Source: Nonomuraea sediminis (lineage in GTDB: Bacteria; Actinomycetota; Actinomycetes; Streptosporangiales; Streptosporangiaceae). From it: a DNA stretch of 64,000 nt. Position numbers and translations under genes: made by a program. Location of the stretch: assembly GCF_018531495.1 (NCBI RefSeq), contig NZ_JAHDTI010000001.1, positions 1,116,001 through 1,180,000 of the forward strand, in the 5' to 3' direction. This document shows, piece after piece, positions 1 through 8,290 of the stretch. The notes under the pieces are model-generated. The model was not told where the DNA came from, ran no database searches, and saw nothing but the letters and a program-made list of their open reading frames with translations. Each line of letters starts with the position of its first letter. Positions within the stretch are counted from its first letter, which is position 1.

Positions 1-14
1 TTCACGATGGGCGC

Positions 15-458
15 ATGCGAAGAGTTCTCGTCTGGTTCACGATTCTGCAACTCGTCCTGGTGATCCTGCAGTTCTACCTCGCCACGTTCGGCGCGTTCCA
101 GATGCCGCGCCCCACCACCCCCGAAGGCGCGGCCATCGGATGGCACGCGATGAACGGGATCATCGCCATCCCGGCCGCGTCGCTGCTGACCACGATCGTG
201 GCGGCGATCGCCAAGGCGCCCGGCAAGCTGATCGGGCTGTGCGCGGCGCCGCTGGTGCTGGTGGCGATCCAGATCTTCGTGGTGTTCCCGCTGGCCGAGG
301 TGGCCGGGGCAACCGAAGAGCGGACGACCACCGCCAGCCTGTTCGTGTTCGGCTTCCACGCCATCGTGGGGCTCGGGCTGCTCGGGGCGGCCATCGCCGC
401 CTACCGGGGCGCCAAGCAGCACGCGGCCGCGACCGCCCAGGCCGTCGACGCGGTGTGA
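15..458 (+). CDS. DUF6220-like small integral membrane protein
   Basis: A 147-residue, strongly hydrophobic protein with about four predicted membrane segments (roughly residues 5-27, 48-68, 73-95 and 107-130) and a short charged Ala/Gln-rich tail. The GWHAMNG motif in the loop before the second helix resembles actinobacterial DUF6220 proteins, recalled rather than searched. No catalytic motif is visible, so only a membrane location is proposed. Its stop codon overlaps the GTG start of the multicopper oxidase gene (GTGTGA), which suggests translational coupling and perhaps a shared role in the envelope. The ATG at 15 is accepted because hydrophobic sequence begins right after it; upstream context lies outside the window. 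Confidence 0.7.
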   Translation: MRRVLVWFTILQLVLVILQFYLATFGAFQMPRPTTPEGAAIGWHAMNGIIAIPAASLLTTIVAAIAKAPGKLIGLCAAPLVLVAIQIFVVFPLAEVAGATEERTTTASLFVFGFHAIVGLGLLGAAIAAYRGAKQHAAATAQAVDAV

Positions 459-2563
459 GCACGGCCGCGCTCCTCGCGCTCGACCGCCTCCTGGCAATCC
501 TCACAGCCGTAACCTGGTTCGCCACCACCGCCTCCCACCTCCCCACCCCACCAAAGAAAAGCGCCACCGCCCCGCAGCACGTCACGTCGCCTGAGGGGAG
601 CGTTGGGGTGGGGAGTGGGCGCCTGGGCACGGGTGGGGTCGCGGGCGCCCGTGGTCACGTTGCCGTGGTCGTCTTCGGGGCGGCGTTGGTGGTGACGGGG
701 TTGCGGGTGGTGGTGGCGGTTGTGCTGGTGGGGCGTGGGTGGTGGTTCGGCGGGGAGAAGGTGCTGATCGCGCTTCCGCTGCTGGTGCCGCCCGCCGTGG
801 GCGCGGGGGTGGCCACGGTGCTGCGCCGGCCCGTCGCGGCGGCCGTCTGCAGGCTGACCGCCTGTTACGCGGCCGTGGCCGGGGTGGTGGTCGTGCTGGC
901 CGTGGGTTATCCGCCCGCGCCGTACCTGTCGGGGGTGCTCGTCGCCGGGGTGGCGCTCGGGGCGGCGGCGACGTGGTCGATGCTGACGAGGAAGGGCCCG
1001 CCGGGGCGGGCGTGGCGGATCGCTGGGGTCTCGGTCGCCGCGCTCGCCCTGGCCTGGACCGGCCTGAGCATGTGGAACGCCCGCCCCACGGAGATCCGCC
1101 TCGCGACCGGCCCAACGGACCTCACGACCCTCCGACCGGCCGACGCCACCCGACAACCGGCCACCACTCGGCAACCGACCGACGCCGGACCATCGGCCAT
1201 CACCCGGCAACCGACCGACGCCGGACAACCGACCACCACCCGACAACCGACCGACGCCGGACAACCGGTCATCACCCGGCAACCAGCCGACGCGGGGCGG
1301 CCGGACGAGGCGGGGCAGGGGACGGTGCGTGGGAGTGGGCAGAGGCGGTTCACGCTCACCGCGGAGAAGGCCGTGATCACGCTGGCCTCGGGGAAGCGGG
1401 TCGAGGCGCTGACGTTCAACGGCAGCTCACCAGGACCGGCGATCCGGGTGCGCCAGGGCGATCTGGTCGAGGTGCGGCTGCGCAACCACCTGACCGACAG
1501 GGGCGTCACCCTGCACTGGCACGGCTACCGCGTCCCGAACGCCGACGACGGCGTGCCCGGCCTGACCCAGGACGCGGTCGAGCCAGGCGGCGAGTTCGTC
1601 TACCGCTTCCGGGCCGCCGAGCCGGGCAGCTACTGGTACCACACCCACGAGACCCCGAACGAGGGCCTGCGCCAGGGCCTGTTCGGCACGTTCACGGTAG
1701 ATCCCGCCGCCCCGCAGGGCCTGGACGAGCCCGTAGCCCTGCACACCTACGGCGGCACCCTGACGGTCACCACGGACGGACCCCCTGCCGACGGCCTCGC
1801 CAGGCAGGTCGTGGCCCCGGGCACCAAGGTCAGGCTGCGCGTGGTCAACACCGACAACGGCCCGCACACGGTGGGCGTCAGCGGCACGCCGTACACCGTC
1901 GAAGCCGTCGACGGGGTGGACGTGACGGGGCCGCCGACCACCGAGCGGGCCCAGCTCGCCGCGGGCGGGCGCTACGACCTGGCCTTCACCATGCCGGACC
2001 GCCCCGCGCTGCTGTCGGTGGGTCTGCCGGGCACGGGGCTCCTGCTGACGCCGGGCGGCGGCGCCGCGCCGCCCGAGCCCGCCACGCCGGTGCTCGACAT
2101 CACCAGGTACGGCTCGCGCGGGCCCGCCGTACCGGCGAGGTTCGACAGGGAGGCCACCTGGGTGCTGGACCGGCTGATCGCGCTGCGCGGCGGGCTGCCG
2201 CTGCTGTCGCACACGGTCAACGCCGAGGTGTGGCCGCACATCCCCGCCCAGCCGGTCAGGGAGGGCGAGTGGCTGCGGATCACGGTGGTGAACCGCAGCG
2301 GCGACCTGCACCCCATGCACCCGCACGGCCACCACGTGCTGGTGCTGTCCAGGAACGGCATTCCCGCCACCCCGGTGTGGATGGACAGCTTCGACGTGGC
2401 GCCGGGCGAGGTGTGGGTGGTGGCGTTGCACGCCGACAACCCGGGCGTGTGGCTGGCGCACTGCCACGAGCTGACGCACGCGGCCGAGGGCATGACGCTG
2501 CACCTGGCCTACGAGGGCGTCGGCAGCCGCTATGCCCTCGGCGGGCACAACCACCCGGAGTGA
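455..2563 (+). CDS. Membrane-anchored multicopper oxidase
   Basis: Predicted 702-residue copper oxidase that couples substrate oxidation to reduction of oxygen to water. All four copper-ligand motifs are visible: HWHG near residue 353, YWYHTH near 398, HPMHPHGHH near 619 and HCHELTHAAEGM near 669, the last carrying the type 1 Cys, His and Met. The order is a hydrophobic N-terminal region with about five membrane segments (residues 8-205), a low-complexity linker with repeated TRQPTDAG units (about 230-282), then the cupredoxin domains. This places the oxidase outside the membrane on a polytopic anchor, unlike the usual signal-peptide form. GTG at 455 overlaps the upstream stop; in-frame upstream codons read as shadow sequence. 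The substrate is unknown; laccase-like, cuprous or nitrite-reductase-like activity cannot be separated here. Confidence 0.85.
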   Translation: MSTAALLALDRLLAILTAVTWFATTASHLPTPPKKSATAPQHVTSPEGSVGVGSGRLGTGGVAGARGHVAVVVFGAALVVTGLRVVVAVVLVGRGWWFGGEKVLIALPLLVPPAVGAGVATVLRRPVAAAVCRLTACYAAVAGVVVVLAVGYPPAPYLSGVLVAGVALGAAATWSMLTRKGPPGRAWRIAGVSVAALALAWTGLSMWNARPTEIRLATGPTDLTTLRPADATRQPATTRQPTDAGPSAITRQPTDAGQPTTTRQPTDAGQPVITRQPADAGRPDEAGQGTVRGSGQRRFTLTAEKAVITLASGKRVEALTFNGSSPGPAIRVRQGDLVEVRLRNHLTDRGVTLHWHGYRVPNADDGVPGLTQDAVEPGGEFVYRFRAAEPGSYWYHTHETPNEGLRQGLFGTFTVDPAAPQGLDEPVALHTYGGTLTVTTDGPPADGLARQVVAPGTKVRLRVVNTDNGPHTVGVSGTPYTVEAVDGVDVTGPPTTERAQLAAGGRYDLAFTMPDRPALLSVGLPGTGLLLTPGGGAAPPEPATPVLDITRYGSRGPAVPARFDREATWVLDRLIALRGGLPLLSHTVNAEVWPHIPAQPVREGEWLRITVVNRSGDLHPMHPHGHHVLVLSRNGIPATPVWMDSFDVAPGEVWVVALHADNPGVWLAHCHELTHAAEGMTLHLAYEGVGSRYALGGHNHPE

Positions 2564-2564
2564 G

Positions 2565-3956
2565 CTACTTCTTCTCCTTGCGCTTCTCGCGGATCTTCAT
2601 GGTCACCTCGATGGGCGAGCCGGCGAAGCCGAACTCCTCCCTGATGCGCCGCTCGATGAAGCGCCGGTAGGTGTCCTCCAGCCAGCCCGAGGTGAACAGC
2701 ACGAACTTGGGCGGCTCGATGGAGGCCTGGGTGGCGAACAGGATCTTCGGCTGCTTGCCCCCGCGCACGGGCGGCGGCGTGGCCTGCACCAGCTCGGTGA
2801 GGAAGGCGTTGAGCCGCGAGGTGGGAACCCGGGTGGACCAGGCGTCGAGCGCCTTCTCCAGGGCGGGCACCAGCCGGTCGAGGTGGCGGCCGGTCTTGGC
2901 GGAGATGTTGACCCGCAGTGCCCACGGCGTGCGGACGAGCTGCCGGTCGATCTCCTTCTCCAGGTAGTAGCGGCGGTCCTCGTCGACCAGGTCCCACTTG
3001 TTGAACGCCACCACCATCGCCCGGCCCGACTCGATCACCAGCGAGATGATGCGCAGGTCCTGCTCGGTGAGCACCTCGCTGGCGTCGATCAGCACGACCG
3101 CCACCTCGGTGCGCTCCAGCGCGGCCCTGGTGCGCATGGCGGCGTAGTAGTCGGCGCCCTGCAGCTCACGGTCGCGCCGCCTGATGCCGGCGGTGTCGAC
3201 GAAGCGCCAGGTCTTGCCGCCCAGCTCGATCAGCTCGTCGACCGGGTCGCGGGTGGTGCCGGCCATCGGGTCGACCAGGACGCGTTCCTCGCCCGCCAGC
3301 TTGTTCAGCAGCGAGGACTTGCCCACGTTGGGCTTGCCGAGCAGCGCCACCCGGTGCGGGCCGCGCTCGACCTCGAACGTCTGCCGCGGCGTCTCAGGCA
3401 GCGCGTCGAGCACCACGTCGAGCAGGTCGCCGCTGGAGCGCCCGTGCAGGGCGGAGACCGGGTACGGCTCGCCGAGCCCCAGATTCCACAGCGCGGCGGC
3501 CTCCAGCTCCATCTGCTGGTTGTCGACCTTGTTGGCGGCCAGGACGATCTTCCTGCCCGACTGGCGCAGCACCGAGCCCACGATCTCGTCGGCGTCGGTC
3601 GCGCCGACGGTCGCGTCGACCACGAACAGCACCACGTCGGCCAGCTCGGCCGCGATCTGAGCCTGCTCGGCGATACGCAGGTTCATCCCGGTCGCGTCGG
3701 GGTCCCAGCCGCCGGTGTCGACGACGGTGAAGCGGCGCCCGCGCCAGTTCGCGTCGTAGGTGACGCGGTCGCGGGTCACGCCCGGCACGTCCTCCACGAC
3801 GGCCTCGCGACGGCCGATGATGCGGTTGACGAGCGTGGACTTGCCCACGTTCGGCCGCCCGACGATGGCCACCACCGGCAGCGGCACGGCGTGGTGTTCG
3901 ATCTCGGAAATTTCGAGGTCGTCGAAATCAGCCTCGACCCAGTCCCCCGTTGTCAC
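2565..3956 (-). CDS. der: Ribosome biogenesis GTPase Der (EngA)
   Basis: A 463-residue double GTPase that acts in assembly of the 50S ribosomal subunit. Two tandem G domains are visible: GRPNVGKS near residue 33 with DTGGWD, and a second GKPNVGKS near residue 208 with DTAGIRRR and the NKWD specificity motif. A KH-like C-terminal domain follows and ends in a Lys/Arg-rich tail. Length and architecture match bacterial Der. It lies 30 bp downstream of cmk in the same direction, a common actinobacterial pairing, so the two are probably cotranscribed. Its 3' end abuts the convergent multicopper oxidase gene with a gap of one base, leaving no room for a separate terminator. Confidence 0.97.
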   Translation of the reverse strand: MTTGDWVEADFDDLEISEIEHHAVPLPVVAIVGRPNVGKSTLVNRIIGRREAVVEDVPGVTRDRVTYDANWRGRRFTVVDTGGWDPDATGMNLRIAEQAQIAAELADVVLFVVDATVGATDADEIVGSVLRQSGRKIVLAANKVDNQQMELEAAALWNLGLGEPYPVSALHGRSSGDLLDVVLDALPETPRQTFEVERGPHRVALLGKPNVGKSSLLNKLAGEERVLVDPMAGTTRDPVDELIELGGKTWRFVDTAGIRRRDRELQGADYYAAMRTRAALERTEVAVVLIDASEVLTEQDLRIISLVIESGRAMVVAFNKWDLVDEDRRYYLEKEIDRQLVRTPWALRVNISAKTGRHLDRLVPALEKALDAWSTRVPTSRLNAFLTELVQATPPPVRGGKQPKILFATQASIEPPKFVLFTSGWLEDTYRRFIERRIREEFGFAGSPIEVTMKIREKRKEKK

Positions 3957-3986
3957 TATTTTTCATCCTTTGTGAGTACCGCACGC

Positions 3987-4643
3987 TCAGGTGCGCTCCT
4001 TGATCACGCTCAGCACCTCGGCGATGACCTCGTCCAGCGTGAGGTCGGAGGTGTCGAGCTCGATCGCGCCAGCCGCGACCGAGAGCGGATCCGTCTTCCT
4101 TGTCGAGTCCAGGGTGTCACGCCTGGCCATGGCCGCCTTCTGCGCCTCCACGGTGGTGCCCGCGAGCTCCGCCGTACGGCGGGCGGCGCGGGCGTGGGCG
4201 CTGGCGGTGAGGTAGAGCTTGACGGGCGCGTCAGGCGCGACCACGGAGCCGATGTCGCGGCCCTCGACCACAATGTCGCCGGAGCCGATGATCTCCTGCT
4301 GCATCGCGACCAGCCGCGCGCGCACCTCGGGAACCGCCGCGACCGCGGACACCGCCCCGGTCACCTCGGTCTCCCTGATCGGCCCCGCCACGTCGACGCC
4401 GTCGACGTGGATCGCCGGCCCGTCGGGGTCGGTGCCCGACACGATCACGGGCTCGCCGCACCGCGCGGCGATCGCGCCCGGGTCGCCCAGGTCGATCTCG
4501 TGCCGGAGCATCCACCAGGTCATCGCCCGGTACATCGCCCCGGTGTCGAGGTAACGCAGGCCGAGCGCTCGCGCGACCCCGCGCGACACACTGGACTTCC
4601 CGGACCCCGAAGGTCCGTCCATGGCGACGACCAGCCCGCCCAC
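3987..4643 (-). CDS. cmk: (d)CMP kinase
   Basis: A 218-residue kinase that phosphorylates CMP and dCMP with ATP in pyrimidine nucleotide recycling. The P-loop GPSGSGKSS is at residues 10-18, followed by the family-typical LDTGAMYRA CMP-binding motif near 33-41 and a RDIGSVVAPDAPVK segment near 124-137. Length fits the cytidylate kinase family. It is the first gene of a cmk-der pair on the minus strand. In Streptomyces, cmk normally follows the tyrA region directly (recalled synteny); here a 3.6-kb stretch with opposite-strand genes separates them. Confidence 0.96.
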   Translation of the reverse strand: MGGLVVAMDGPSGSGKSSVSRGVARALGLRYLDTGAMYRAMTWWMLRHEIDLGDPGAIAARCGEPVIVSGTDPDGPAIHVDGVDVAGPIRETEVTGAVSAVAAVPEVRARLVAMQQEIIGSGDIVVEGRDIGSVVAPDAPVKLYLTASAHARAARRTAELAGTTVEAQKAAMARRDTLDSTRKTDPLSVAAGAIELDTSDLTLDEVIAEVLSVIKERT

Positions 4644-4740
4644 GGCCTCTCCCTCTTTACGGTTTCCAACCCGAGAAAGGGTATCGCCATTCCGCGGGCG
4701 TCATGTCACAACGCCGGGGCGACGATCCGTCCTTGGGGGC

Positions 4741-5883
4741 ATGACTGAGATTCTGGTTCTTGGGGCCGGTTACACCGGCATGGCGGCGGCGATCAGGCTG
4801 GCCGCCAGGACACGCGCGCACATCACCCTGGTCAACGCCTCGCCCCGCTTCACCGAGCGGCTGAGGCTGCACCAGACCGCCGCCGGCGAGGGCCTGGCCG
4901 ACCACGCCATCGAGGACGTGATCGCCGGGACCGGCATCGACTTCGTCCAGGCCCGGGTCACGGGCATCGATCCCGAGCGGCGCGAGGTCACCGTCGACGG
5001 CGGCCGGACCTTCGGCTACGACAAGCTCGTCTACGCGCTGGGCACCGTCACGGACCTGGCCGTGCCCGGCGTGGCCGAGCACGCCTTCGTCTACAACTCC
5101 TACCAGGAGGCGCGGCGGCTGGCCGTCCGGCTCGACGAGCTCGGCGGCGGCACCGTCGTGGTGGCCGGCGGCGGCCTGACGGGCGTCGAGTCGGCCACCG
5201 AGATCGCCGAGGCGCACCCCGGCCTGCACGTCGTGCTGCTGTCGCGGGGCCGCCCCGCCGCGATGATGGGCCGCGCCGCCCGCGACTACCTGATGCGGGC
5301 CATGGACCGGCTCGGCATCGAGGTCCGCGAGGGCGGCGGGGTCACCAAGGTGCTGCCCGATGGGGTCGAGCTGAGCGACGGCGAGATCATCCCCTCCGAG
5401 GCGACCCTGTGGACCGCGGGGACCAAGGGCCTGCCCCTGGCCGCACAGGCCGGGCTGACCGTGGACGCGCACGGCAGGATCGTGGTGGACCAGACGCTCC
5501 GCTCGGTCTCGCACCCCGACGTCTACGCGGTCGGCGACTCGGCCGCGATCGAGCAGTCCTACGGCGTGATGCACGGGACCTGCCAGGGCGGCATCCCCAC
5601 CGGGCTGGCCGCCGCCGATTCGCTCGTCGCGACGCTGCGCGGCAGGCGGCCGAGGCCGTTCAGGTTCGGGTACTTCCACCAGCCGCTGAGCATCGGCCGC
5701 AAGGACGGCGTCATCCAGTTCACCCGTCCCGACGACAGCCCCCGCAGGGCCTACCTGAAGGGCTCGTGGGCGGTCCGCTACAAGGAGACCGTCAGCAGCA
5801 GCCCGCTGACCACCTACCGGCTGCTCGCCAAGGGCCTGGTGCCGGTGCGGCTGTACCTGCGGCTCGCCGGAATCGGTTCATGA
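4741..5883 (+). CDS. NADH dehydrogenase-like FAD/NAD(P) oxidoreductase
   Basis: A 380-residue pyridine nucleotide-disulfide-type flavoprotein. It starts MTEILVLGAGYTGMA, an N-terminal FAD-binding Rossmann motif (GxGxxG). A second NAD(P)-binding motif, VAGGGLTGVE, lies near residue 140, and the C-terminal FAD contact YAVGDSA near 262. This layout fits type II NADH dehydrogenases and related single-chain oxidoreductases; the electron acceptor cannot be read. There is no long C-terminal amphipathic membrane anchor. ATG at 4741 is chosen because the FAD motif begins immediately, although an upstream in-frame start exists within cmk. A perfect hairpin follows the stop codon, so this is probably a single-gene transcript placed before the TetR-carotenoid oxygenase pair. 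Confidence 0.85.
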   Translation: MTEILVLGAGYTGMAAAIRLAARTRAHITLVNASPRFTERLRLHQTAAGEGLADHAIEDVIAGTGIDFVQARVTGIDPERREVTVDGGRTFGYDKLVYALGTVTDLAVPGVAEHAFVYNSYQEARRLAVRLDELGGGTVVVAGGGLTGVESATEIAEAHPGLHVVLLSRGRPAAMMGRAARDYLMRAMDRLGIEVREGGGVTKVLPDGVELSDGEIIPSEATLWTAGTKGLPLAAQAGLTVDAHGRIVVDQTLRSVSHPDVYAVGDSAAIEQSYGVMHGTCQGGIPTGLAAADSLVATLRGRRPRPFRFGYFHQPLSIGRKDGVIQFTRPDDSPRRAYLKGSWAVRYKETVSSSPLTTYRLLAKGLVPVRLYLRLAGIGS

Positions 5884-5891
5884 CGGATCGC

Positions 5892-5923
5892 CAAGAGCCC
5901 GGGAGGTTTCTCCCGGGCTCTTG
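5892..5923 (+). terminator. Perfect 14-bp hairpin after the oxidoreductase gene
   Basis: Arms CAAGAGCCCGGGAG (5892-5905) and CTCCCGGGCTCTTG (5910-5923) are exact reverse complements with a GTTT loop, starting 8 bases after the stop codon. There is no T-tract after the plus-strand stem. That is common for high-GC actinobacterial terminators, so the terminator role is inferred. The last three bases of the 3' arm form the first half of the -35 hexamer of the next promoter. Confidence 0.7.
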
Positions 5924-5969
5924 ACATGTCCGGGGCCGGGGCGTCCAATAGCGGTAACAGCGTTACCGC
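5921..5969 (+). promoter_or_regulatory. Promoter and probable TetR operator
   Basis: A consensus -35 TTGACA (5921-5926) is followed after 17 bp by TCCAAT (5944-5949), a four-of-six match to the -10 element. One base later lies a perfect inverted repeat, GCGGTAAC-AGC-GTTACCGC (5951-5969), and a further GTTACC half-site lies at 5982-5987 just before the ATG of the TetR gene. The repeat would cover the transcription start. Autorepression by the downstream TetR protein is inferred from this layout, which is classic for the family. Confidence 0.7.
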
Positions 5970-5988
5970 ACAGAAACGGCGTTACCAC

Positions 5989-6606
5989 ATGAGCGTCTAC
6001 CAGCTCGCCCAGCGGGAGGGGCAGGAGGTGGTCCGGGCCGCCATCCTGGACGCGGCCACCCGCCTGCTGGTCTCCGAGGGCGCGGCCGCGCTGACCGTGC
6101 GGCGCATCGCCGCCGAGGTCGGCTGCTCGACCAAGGTCATCTACACGCTCTTCGGCGGCAAGGACGGGCTGGTCGAGGCGCTGTGGCTGGAAGGCTTCGC
6201 CCGCTTCGAACGGCGGCTGTCGGCCGAGCTCGACACCGGCGATCCCCGCGAGCGGCTGCTGCGGCTCGGCGGCGTCTACCGCGCCTACGCCCTGGAGGAG
6301 TCCGACTACTACCGGGTCATGTTCCTCGGCGCGGTGCCCGGGTTCACGCCCAGCTCCGAGGCGGTCACGGCGGCCAAGCGGACGTTCCAGATCCTGGTCG
6401 ACTGTGTGGCTGCCTGCCTGGATTGCGGGGCTCTGACCGGCGGCGCCGCGGAGGAGATCGCCGACCTGCTGTGGATGGCCGTCCACGGCGCCTCGAGCCT
6501 GGAGATCTCCGGCTACTTCGAGCCGCCCGTGGCCGAGCGGCGCTACCAGCGGTTGCTGCTGTCCGTGATCACTCCGTTCCTACCTGACGAGAGGAACCCG
6601 TCATGA
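5989..6606 (+). CDS. TetR family transcriptional regulator
   Basis: A 205-residue repressor. The N-terminal helix-turn-helix spans about residues 16-60 (ILDAATRLLVSEG, then VRRIAAEVGCSTKVIYTLFG), and a divergent C-terminal ligand-binding half follows. ATG at 5989 is preferred: an upstream in-frame ATG at 5926 lies within the -35 region, and this one sits downstream of promoter and operator. No clear Shine-Dalgarno sequence precedes it. Its TGA overlaps the ATG of the carotenoid oxygenase gene (ATGA), so the two form one unit. Regulation of that gene and of itself through the palindrome at 5951-5969 is inferred; the ligand may be an apocarotenoid or an unrelated hydrophobic molecule. Confidence 0.9.
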   Translation: MSVYQLAQREGQEVVRAAILDAATRLLVSEGAAALTVRRIAAEVGCSTKVIYTLFGGKDGLVEALWLEGFARFERRLSAELDTGDPRERLLRLGGVYRAYALEESDYYRVMFLGAVPGFTPSSEAVTAAKRTFQILVDCVAACLDCGALTGGAAEEIADLLWMAVHGASSLEISGYFEPPVAERRYQRLLLSVITPFLPDERNPS

Positions 6607-7973
6607 CCACGCCCTTCAGAGGCGGCTTCGCCCCCGTGTCCGAGGAGGTCACCGCCTTCGACCTGCCCGTCACCGGCGCCGTCCCCGCCGACCTCGACGG
6701 CCGCTACCTGCGCAACGGCCCCAACCCGCTGAGCCTCGACGACCCCACCGCGAGCCACCTGTTCCTCGGCGAGGGCATGGTCCACGGCGTACGGCTGCGC
6801 GACGGCCGCGCCGAGTGGTACCGCAACCGCTGGGTGCGCAACGCCCCGACCGCCACGCGGCTCGGGGAGGAGCCAAGGCCGGGGCCCGTGCACGGGGGCA
6901 TGGACTTCGCCGCCAACACCCACATCATCGGCCACGCCGGCAGGACGCTGGCCACGGTCGAGGCGGGGCCCCTGCCGTACGAGCTGTCCTACGAGCTGGA
7001 CACGATCGGCGCGTGCGACTTCGACGGCGGGCTGCCCGGCGGGTACGCCGCGCACACCCACGTCGACCCTGCCACCGGCGAGCTGCACGCGATCGCCTAC
7101 ACCTGGTTCTGGCAGCACGTCCAGCACATCGTGATCGACGCCTCCGGCAAGGTCGTCTCGACCAGGGACATCCCCACCGGCGAGTCGCCGATGGTGCACG
7201 ACTTCGCCCTCACCCAGCGGTACGTGGTGATCTACGACCTGCCGGTCGTCTTCAGCATGGCCCACGCCGAGAAGGGCACCCTGCTGCCGTACGCCTGGGA
7301 CGAGGCGCGTCAGGCGCGGGTGGGGCTGCTGTCGCGCGAGACCGGCGAGGTGCGCTGGGTGGAGGTCGGGCCCTGCTTCGTCTTCCACACGCTCAACGCC
7401 TACGACGACGGCCCGGACGTGGTGGTCGACCTGGTCCGCTACCCCAAGCGCTTCGTCGACGCCAGGCTCGACCTGGGCGGCGCGCCGACGCTGGACCGGT
7501 GGCGAATCTCCCCCTCCTCGGGCAAGGTCGTCGAGACCCGGCTGGACGACCGGGCGCAGGAGTTCCCGCGCATGGACGAGCGGCTCACCGGCCTGCCGTA
7601 CCGCTTCGGCTACACGGCCGCGACCCGCGACCTGAACGACCTCGTCTTCCCCGGCGACACCGAGCTTGAGGACCTGCCCGACACGGCCTTCGACAACACG
7701 CTCATCAAGCACGACCTGGTCAACGGGACGCAGCAGGCCCGCAGGTTCGGCCGCGGGGCCTACGTGGGCGAGCCGGTGTTCGTGCCCTCGCTGTCGGGCA
7801 CGGCGGAGGACGACGGCTACCTCCTGTCCTACGTCAACAACCCCGACCGCGGGGCTGCCGACCTCGTCATCCTGTCCTCCCAGGACTTCACGGGCGCTCC
7901 GCTCGCCACCGTCCACCTGCCCGCCCGCATCCCGCTCGGCTTCCACGGCAGCTGGATCCCTGACCCGTCTTGA
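6603..7973 (+). CDS. Carotenoid cleavage oxygenase family protein
   Basis: A 456-residue non-haem iron(II) oxygenase of the RPE65/carotenoid cleavage family, which splits double bonds of carotenoids, apocarotenoids or stilbenes with oxygen. The N-terminal family signature GRYLRNGPNP is at residues 33-42. The four probable iron-binding histidines are His151 (AHTHVDPATGE), His199 (MVHDF), His262 (FVFHTLNAY) and His448 (GFHGSW) near the C terminus. All four seem intact, so an active enzyme is likely. It is translationally coupled to the TetR gene. No carotenoid biosynthesis gene is visible in the window, so the substrate is open; lignostilbene-type cleavage is an alternative. Confidence 0.9.
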   Translation: MTTPFRGGFAPVSEEVTAFDLPVTGAVPADLDGRYLRNGPNPLSLDDPTASHLFLGEGMVHGVRLRDGRAEWYRNRWVRNAPTATRLGEEPRPGPVHGGMDFAANTHIIGHAGRTLATVEAGPLPYELSYELDTIGACDFDGGLPGGYAAHTHVDPATGELHAIAYTWFWQHVQHIVIDASGKVVSTRDIPTGESPMVHDFALTQRYVVIYDLPVVFSMAHAEKGTLLPYAWDEARQARVGLLSRETGEVRWVEVGPCFVFHTLNAYDDGPDVVVDLVRYPKRFVDARLDLGGAPTLDRWRISPSSGKVVETRLDDRAQEFPRMDERLTGLPYRFGYTAATRDLNDLVFPGDTELEDLPDTAFDNTLIKHDLVNGTQQARRFGRGAYVGEPVFVPSLSGTAEDDGYLLSYVNNPDRGAADLVILSSQDFTGAPLATVHLPARIPLGFHGSWIPDPS

Positions 7974-8290
7974 CGCTGTACGGCGAGCCGCCGCCCACGG
8001 CCGCCCGCCATACTCCGGCTGAGGGCCCGCGACCGGCGCTTGCGGCGAGTCGGTGCCGCTTGCCCGCCGTCACGGCGCTTCGAGACCCAGGCACCACGGT
8101 CCCCCTGGCCCGCCGTACATCGCGCCGGACGACCGCCGTACACCTCCTCGCCGACCCCGGCGCGGGAAAGCCCTCAAGCCCTGGCGTGGGAGGGCCCCCG
8201 GGGCCCGACACGCGAAAGCCCGGGCGCCCTGCGTGGGTGCCCGGGCCTACCGTGTTCGGCCTTGCCGAATCTCGCGCCGGAGGGACGAGG
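7974..8290. other. Non-coding gap with GC-rich hairpins between convergent genes
   Basis: No convincing gene is seen in these 317 bases between convergent genes. Open frames here have biased composition and look like shadows. An imperfect hairpin at 8217-8248 (arms AGCCCGGGCGCC and GGTGCCCGGGCCT, with G-T pairs) and a GC-rich palindrome near 8192-8206 could act as a two-way terminator for the carotenoid oxygenase gene and tyrA. Confidence 0.5.

Noticed and set aside
2532..4748. Long plus-strand open frame of over 700 codons opposite der and cmk
   Set aside because: It is antisense to two clear conserved genes, has Ala/His/Arg-biased composition and no domain motifs.
7974..8290. Small gene in the gap between the carotenoid oxygenase and tyrA
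   Set aside because: Frames here have no ribosome-binding site and resemble GC shadow sequence; hairpins explain the gap better.
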